A stretch of 28,418 bases of DNA from CBCXVS01 sp965178525 (GTDB taxonomy: Bacteria > Tectomicrobia > Entotheonellia > Entotheonellales > Entotheonellaceae): positions 1 to 28,418 of the forward strand of contig CBCXVS010000062.1 of assembly GCA_965178525.1 (NCBI GenBank), given 5' to 3'. A program made the translations under genes and the position numbers. The stretch's first letter is position 1, and each line of letters opens with the position of its first letter. The notes beneath the pieces are model-generated. The model saw only the letters and a program-made list of their open reading frames with translations, searched no databases and was not told the origin of the DNA. Positions 26,483 through 28,418 of the stretch are shown piece after piece.

Positions 26483-27268
26483 CTAGGTTTCAGCCACCAC
26501 GGGGTTGCGGAGCGTACCGATTCCACTGATCTCGATTTCGACCACGTCCCCGGGCTTCATATTGGGGGTGGCGCCCTCCGAGCCCAGCCAGATGACGTCT
26601 CCGGGATGGAGGGTGCTATACCGGCTGATTTGGGCGATGTGAGTCGCGGCGTCAAAGATCATATCCCGGGTATTGAACTGAATTTGCACCTCGCCATTGA
26701 TCCGGACCGTGGTGTCCAAATCGTTGGGATCGAGTCCCGTGGCAATCCAGGGTCCCATCGGTTTGAATGTATCGGAATTCTTCGCGCGCCACAGCGAGCC
26801 GTCTTCGATTTGCCAGGTGCGCTGACTCACATCGTTACCAATGGTGTAGCCCAGCACATAGCTCAACGCCTCCGCTTTGGAGACATGCTTCGCCGTCTTG
26901 CCGATGACCGCCACGAGTTCACCTTCGACCTGGAATTCATCCGAGGCATCGTTGGGTTTCACGATGGGTTCGTCAGGCGCAATAATCGCATTTTGGGTCC
27001 GGTAGCCGATGCCCGGTTCGGTGCGGTTGCTGAGTTTGCTACCGGAGTAGGTCGCCCACCACTGGTTGTGCACCTGATAGTTGAGTCCACCCGCGTAGAA
27101 GGTGGTTGGGATGACGGGCGCCAGCAGCTTGATCTCGCTCAGGGGATAGTGGGTGGAGGTGACACGGTACGTGTCAAATGGACTACCGGAAACCTCAGTG
27201 ACTCGCGCATCGTCCTCGACGATGCCGTAGTGGATCGTCTGGCCTGCCTGAAAGCGACACCACTTCAT
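26483..27268 (-). CDS. fumarylacetoacetate hydrolase (FAH) family protein
   Basis: 261 residues, usual for the shorter FAH members that cleave or decarboxylate beta-diketo acids. ATG at 27266-27268 with AAGGAGACC upstream. Seen: IKLLAPVIPTTFYAGGLNYQ, the metal Glu pair in EFQVEGELVAVIGKTAKHVS, GYTIGNDVSQRTWQ with the third acidic ligand, FKPMGPWIATGLDP, and PGDVIWLGSEGATPNMKPGD near the end, all in the expected order. It is probably a cytoplasmic Mg/Mn enzyme of aromatic or dicarboxylate degradation. It is followed on the same strand by the CoA-transferase gene, so the two may be one operon; the substrate is unknown. Confidence 0.92.
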   Translation of the reverse strand: MKWCRFQAGQTIHYGIVEDDARVTEVSGSPFDTYRVTSTHYPLSEIKLLAPVIPTTFYAGGLNYQVHNQWWATYSGSKLSNRTEPGIGYRTQNAIIAPDEPIVKPNDASDEFQVEGELVAVIGKTAKHVSKAEALSYVLGYTIGNDVSQRTWQIEDGSLWRAKNSDTFKPMGPWIATGLDPNDLDTTVRINGEVQIQFNTRDMIFDAATHIAQISRYSTLHPGDVIWLGSEGATPNMKPGDVVEIEISGIGTLRNPVVAET

Positions 27269-27487
27269 ACGGTTGGTCTCCTTGCAAATGTTGCCTGCAC
27301 GTCACGGGGGGTTCCGTTGCCCGTGCGCGCTCACCGATGCGGCTATCATACCACAAGCACCGAGCCCTTGCCGGAGAAGTCGCGGTACCGCTCCTTCCTG
27401 TGCTATGATACGGGCGATGGAGCGCATCGAGTGATGTGAGTCATGGCGAGCTAGCGCGCGACGCGCTAAGAGCGAGGGGGAAACGTC

Positions 27488-27889
27488 ATGTTTAAATTTG
27501 TGCATCATGTCCACTATGTGGTTCACGACCGGGATGCGATGGTGCAGTACATGGAGCAGAATTTCGGCATGAAGCCGGACAAGCTGGTGCTCTACGAAGA
27601 TCGCGGTATGAAAGACGCCCTATACGACGTGGGGCAGAGTCACATCCAAATTACGGAGCCGTTAAATCCGGACTCGGATATCGCCAAACATCTGGCCAGT
27701 CATGGTCCTGGGGTCTATCACGTGGCTTGGGGCGTCGACAATATCCGGCAGGCAGCCCAAGACCTGGCGACAAAAGGCAATCAAATGCGGGGCAAGGATG
27801 GCGTCACCGAAAGCCCGCGCGGCTATCTCACGTCCAATATCGATCCGGGCAGCTCGCAAGGGTTGTGGTTTCAATTGGCAGAAGGATAG
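27488..27889 (+). CDS. VOC-superfamily (glyoxalase / methylmalonyl-CoA epimerase-like) protein
   Basis: 133 residues with the two beta-alpha-beta-beta-beta modules of the VOC fold: VHHVHYVVHDRDAMVQYMEQ, LYDVGQSHIQITEPLNPDSD, HGPGVYHVAWGVDNIRQAAQ and SPRGYLTSNIDPGSSQGLWF. The paired His of HHVHYV and GVYHVAW fit metal ligands of methylmalonyl-CoA epimerase and glyoxalase relatives. The last ligand position appears to be Gln (LWFQL) where epimerases have Glu, so the exact activity is open. GAGGGGGA lies just before the ATG at 27488. It is divergent from the FAH gene, with 219 bp between them. Confidence 0.85.
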   Translation: MFKFVHHVHYVVHDRDAMVQYMEQNFGMKPDKLVLYEDRGMKDALYDVGQSHIQITEPLNPDSDIAKHLASHGPGVYHVAWGVDNIRQAAQDLATKGNQMRGKDGVTESPRGYLTSNIDPGSSQGLWFQLAEG

Positions 27890-28011
27890 CAGGGGGGTGC
27901 GGTAGGCGCGGTATCGAGGGTCTGACCGCTTGATGTCGATTCTGGCTCATGGGCAGCGATCCGACGATGGCGCCGCTCATGGCCATGGCGCACGATTGCG
28001 CTTGCGTCCGA

Positions 28012-28418
28012 CTAGAAAAATCGGATGTTTCTCGTCCAGGCATTGAACGCTTCGGCGTTCTCTTGCGCTAAATACGTTTTGTGCCGCGCCTTGTCCCAAT
28101 AGATGGCCTCGCAGATGACGTTTTTTAGACACCAGCCCGCATAGGACGTACGCCACAACCACGCGTCAGTGAGGATGGCACCGTGGAGGCAGGCTCCCGT
28201 CAGGTCAGCACCGCGGAGATCGGCTCCTTGGAGATTGGTCCCACGGAGGTTCGCTTGGGACAGGTCGACGCCCACGAGTTTGGCGCTCCGTAGATCCGCG
28301 CAACGCAAGTTGGCTTCACGGAGATTGGCTTCGCACAAATCGGCTTCACGGAGATTGGCTTCGCACAAATCGGCTTCACGGAGATTGGCTTCGCACAAAT
28401 CGGCTTCACGGAGATTGG
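28012..28418 (-). CDS. pentapeptide-repeat protein, 5' end beyond window
   Basis: At least 135 residues; the frame is open to the right edge, so the start is missing. Repeats of the A(D/N)Lxx type: LREADLCEANLREADLCEAN, then LRCADLRSAKLVGVDLSQAN and LRGTNLQGADLRGADLTGAC, which form a right-handed quadrilateral beta-helix. The C-terminal part (WRTSYAGWCLKNVICEAIYW to TRNIRFF) leaves the repeat and may cap it. Known members bind gyrase or partners by mimicking DNA, but most have no known job. The DNA carries 30-bp exact repeats (separate entry). No signal peptide can be judged. Confidence 0.85.
   Translation of the reverse strand, partial: NLREADLCEANLREADLCEANLREADLCEANLREANLRCADLRSAKLVGVDLSQANLRGTNLQGADLRGADLTGACLHGAILTDAWLWRTSYAGWCLKNVICEAIYWDKARHKTYLAQENAEAFNAWTRNIRFF
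28321..28418 (-). repeat. 30-bp exact tandem repeats encoding two pentapeptides each
   Basis: Three identical 30-bp copies (28321-28350, 28351-28380, 28381-28410) plus 8 bases of a fourth, running off the edge. Each encodes ten residues (two pentapeptides). Exact identity including synonymous positions points to recent duplication by slippage or recombination. Confidence 0.9.

Noticed and set aside
26189..27439. Plus-strand open frame of 416 codons
   Set aside because: Antisense to the CoA-transferase and FAH genes, which have clear motifs; the plus frame has none.
592..27889. Global reassignment of TAG to glutamine
   Set aside because: Several intact genes end with TAG at the natural family end, so TAG works as stop here.
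27970..27991. GCGCC/GGCGC hairpin between the VOC and pentapeptide genes as terminator
   Set aside because: Only five pairs with a 12-nt loop and no T-run; not convincing.
28321..28418. 30-bp repeats as a CRISPR array
   Set aside because: The copies are directly adjacent without spacers and encode in-frame pentapeptides.

Overview
The window looks like a chromosomal segment of an uncultured, moderately GC-rich Gram-negative bacterium. Secreted c-type cytochromes, Tat and Sec signal peptides, F420/FMN-type luciferase-like oxidoreductases, CoA-ester and FAH-family catabolic genes, a giant cyclase-ATPase-TPR regulator and heptamer-repeat intergenic DNA together recall environmental lineages such as Tectomicrobia/Entotheonella, NC10 or Rokubacteria. 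That placement is inference from gene content only. No rRNA, tRNA or CRISPR array was seen.

Layout. Bases 1-4295 (minus strand) hold an ATP-grasp ligase cut by the window edge, a luciferase-like oxidoreductase, a thiolase and an acyl-CoA ligase; the last two overlap by 4 bp and behave as an acyl-CoA operon. Bases 4618-6852 (minus) are a two-gene signalling unit: a metallo-beta-lactamase-fold hydrolase fused to a receiver domain, and a receiver-Hpt phosphorelay protein. Bases 7204-8621 are a small secreted-protein gene split by a 1,007-bp IS5-family element with recognisable inverted repeats and a 3-bp target duplication. Bases 8708-9067 are a small antitoxin-like gene followed by the remains of an HNH endonuclease gene. 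Bases 9256-12076 are a broken DUF4062-NACHT-SUMF1 gene, an NLR-like conflict protein. Bases 12193-12600 are a periplasmic rhodanese whose in-frame TGA is best read as selenocysteine. Bases 12854-13729 (plus) are a haloacetate-dehalogenase-like hydrolase.

Bases 13749-21397 (minus) are one long co-directional block in transcription order: class III cyclase/AAA/TPR regulator (five lesions), DppB-like permease (one nonsense codon), DppC-like permease (intact), Tat-exported oligopeptide-type binding protein (nonsense codon plus frameshift), DinB-like protein (intact). Bases 21471-22922 encode a diheme cytochrome c and a cytochrome c'. Bases 23233-24498 (plus) encode an FG-GAP/VCBS calcium-repeat protein. 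Bases 24560-27268 (minus) hold a hypothetical protein, a class III CoA-transferase and an FAH-family hydrolase. A VOC/glyoxalase protein and a pentapeptide-repeat protein (cut by the right edge) close the window.

Main points. (1) The rhodanese has TGA at the position of the second Cys of the YCxC motif, followed at the right distance by a small SECIS-like hairpin, and continues in frame to a normal end; it is probably a selenoprotein. (2) Removing the IS element and one target copy restores a clean reading frame, so the insertion is recent. (3) Several large genes are decaying through nonsense codons, frameshifts and small deletions, while single-domain metabolic genes are intact. (4) Intergenic spaces repeatedly carry tandem heptamers of several different sequences, one of them folded into a perfect 22-bp inverted repeat.
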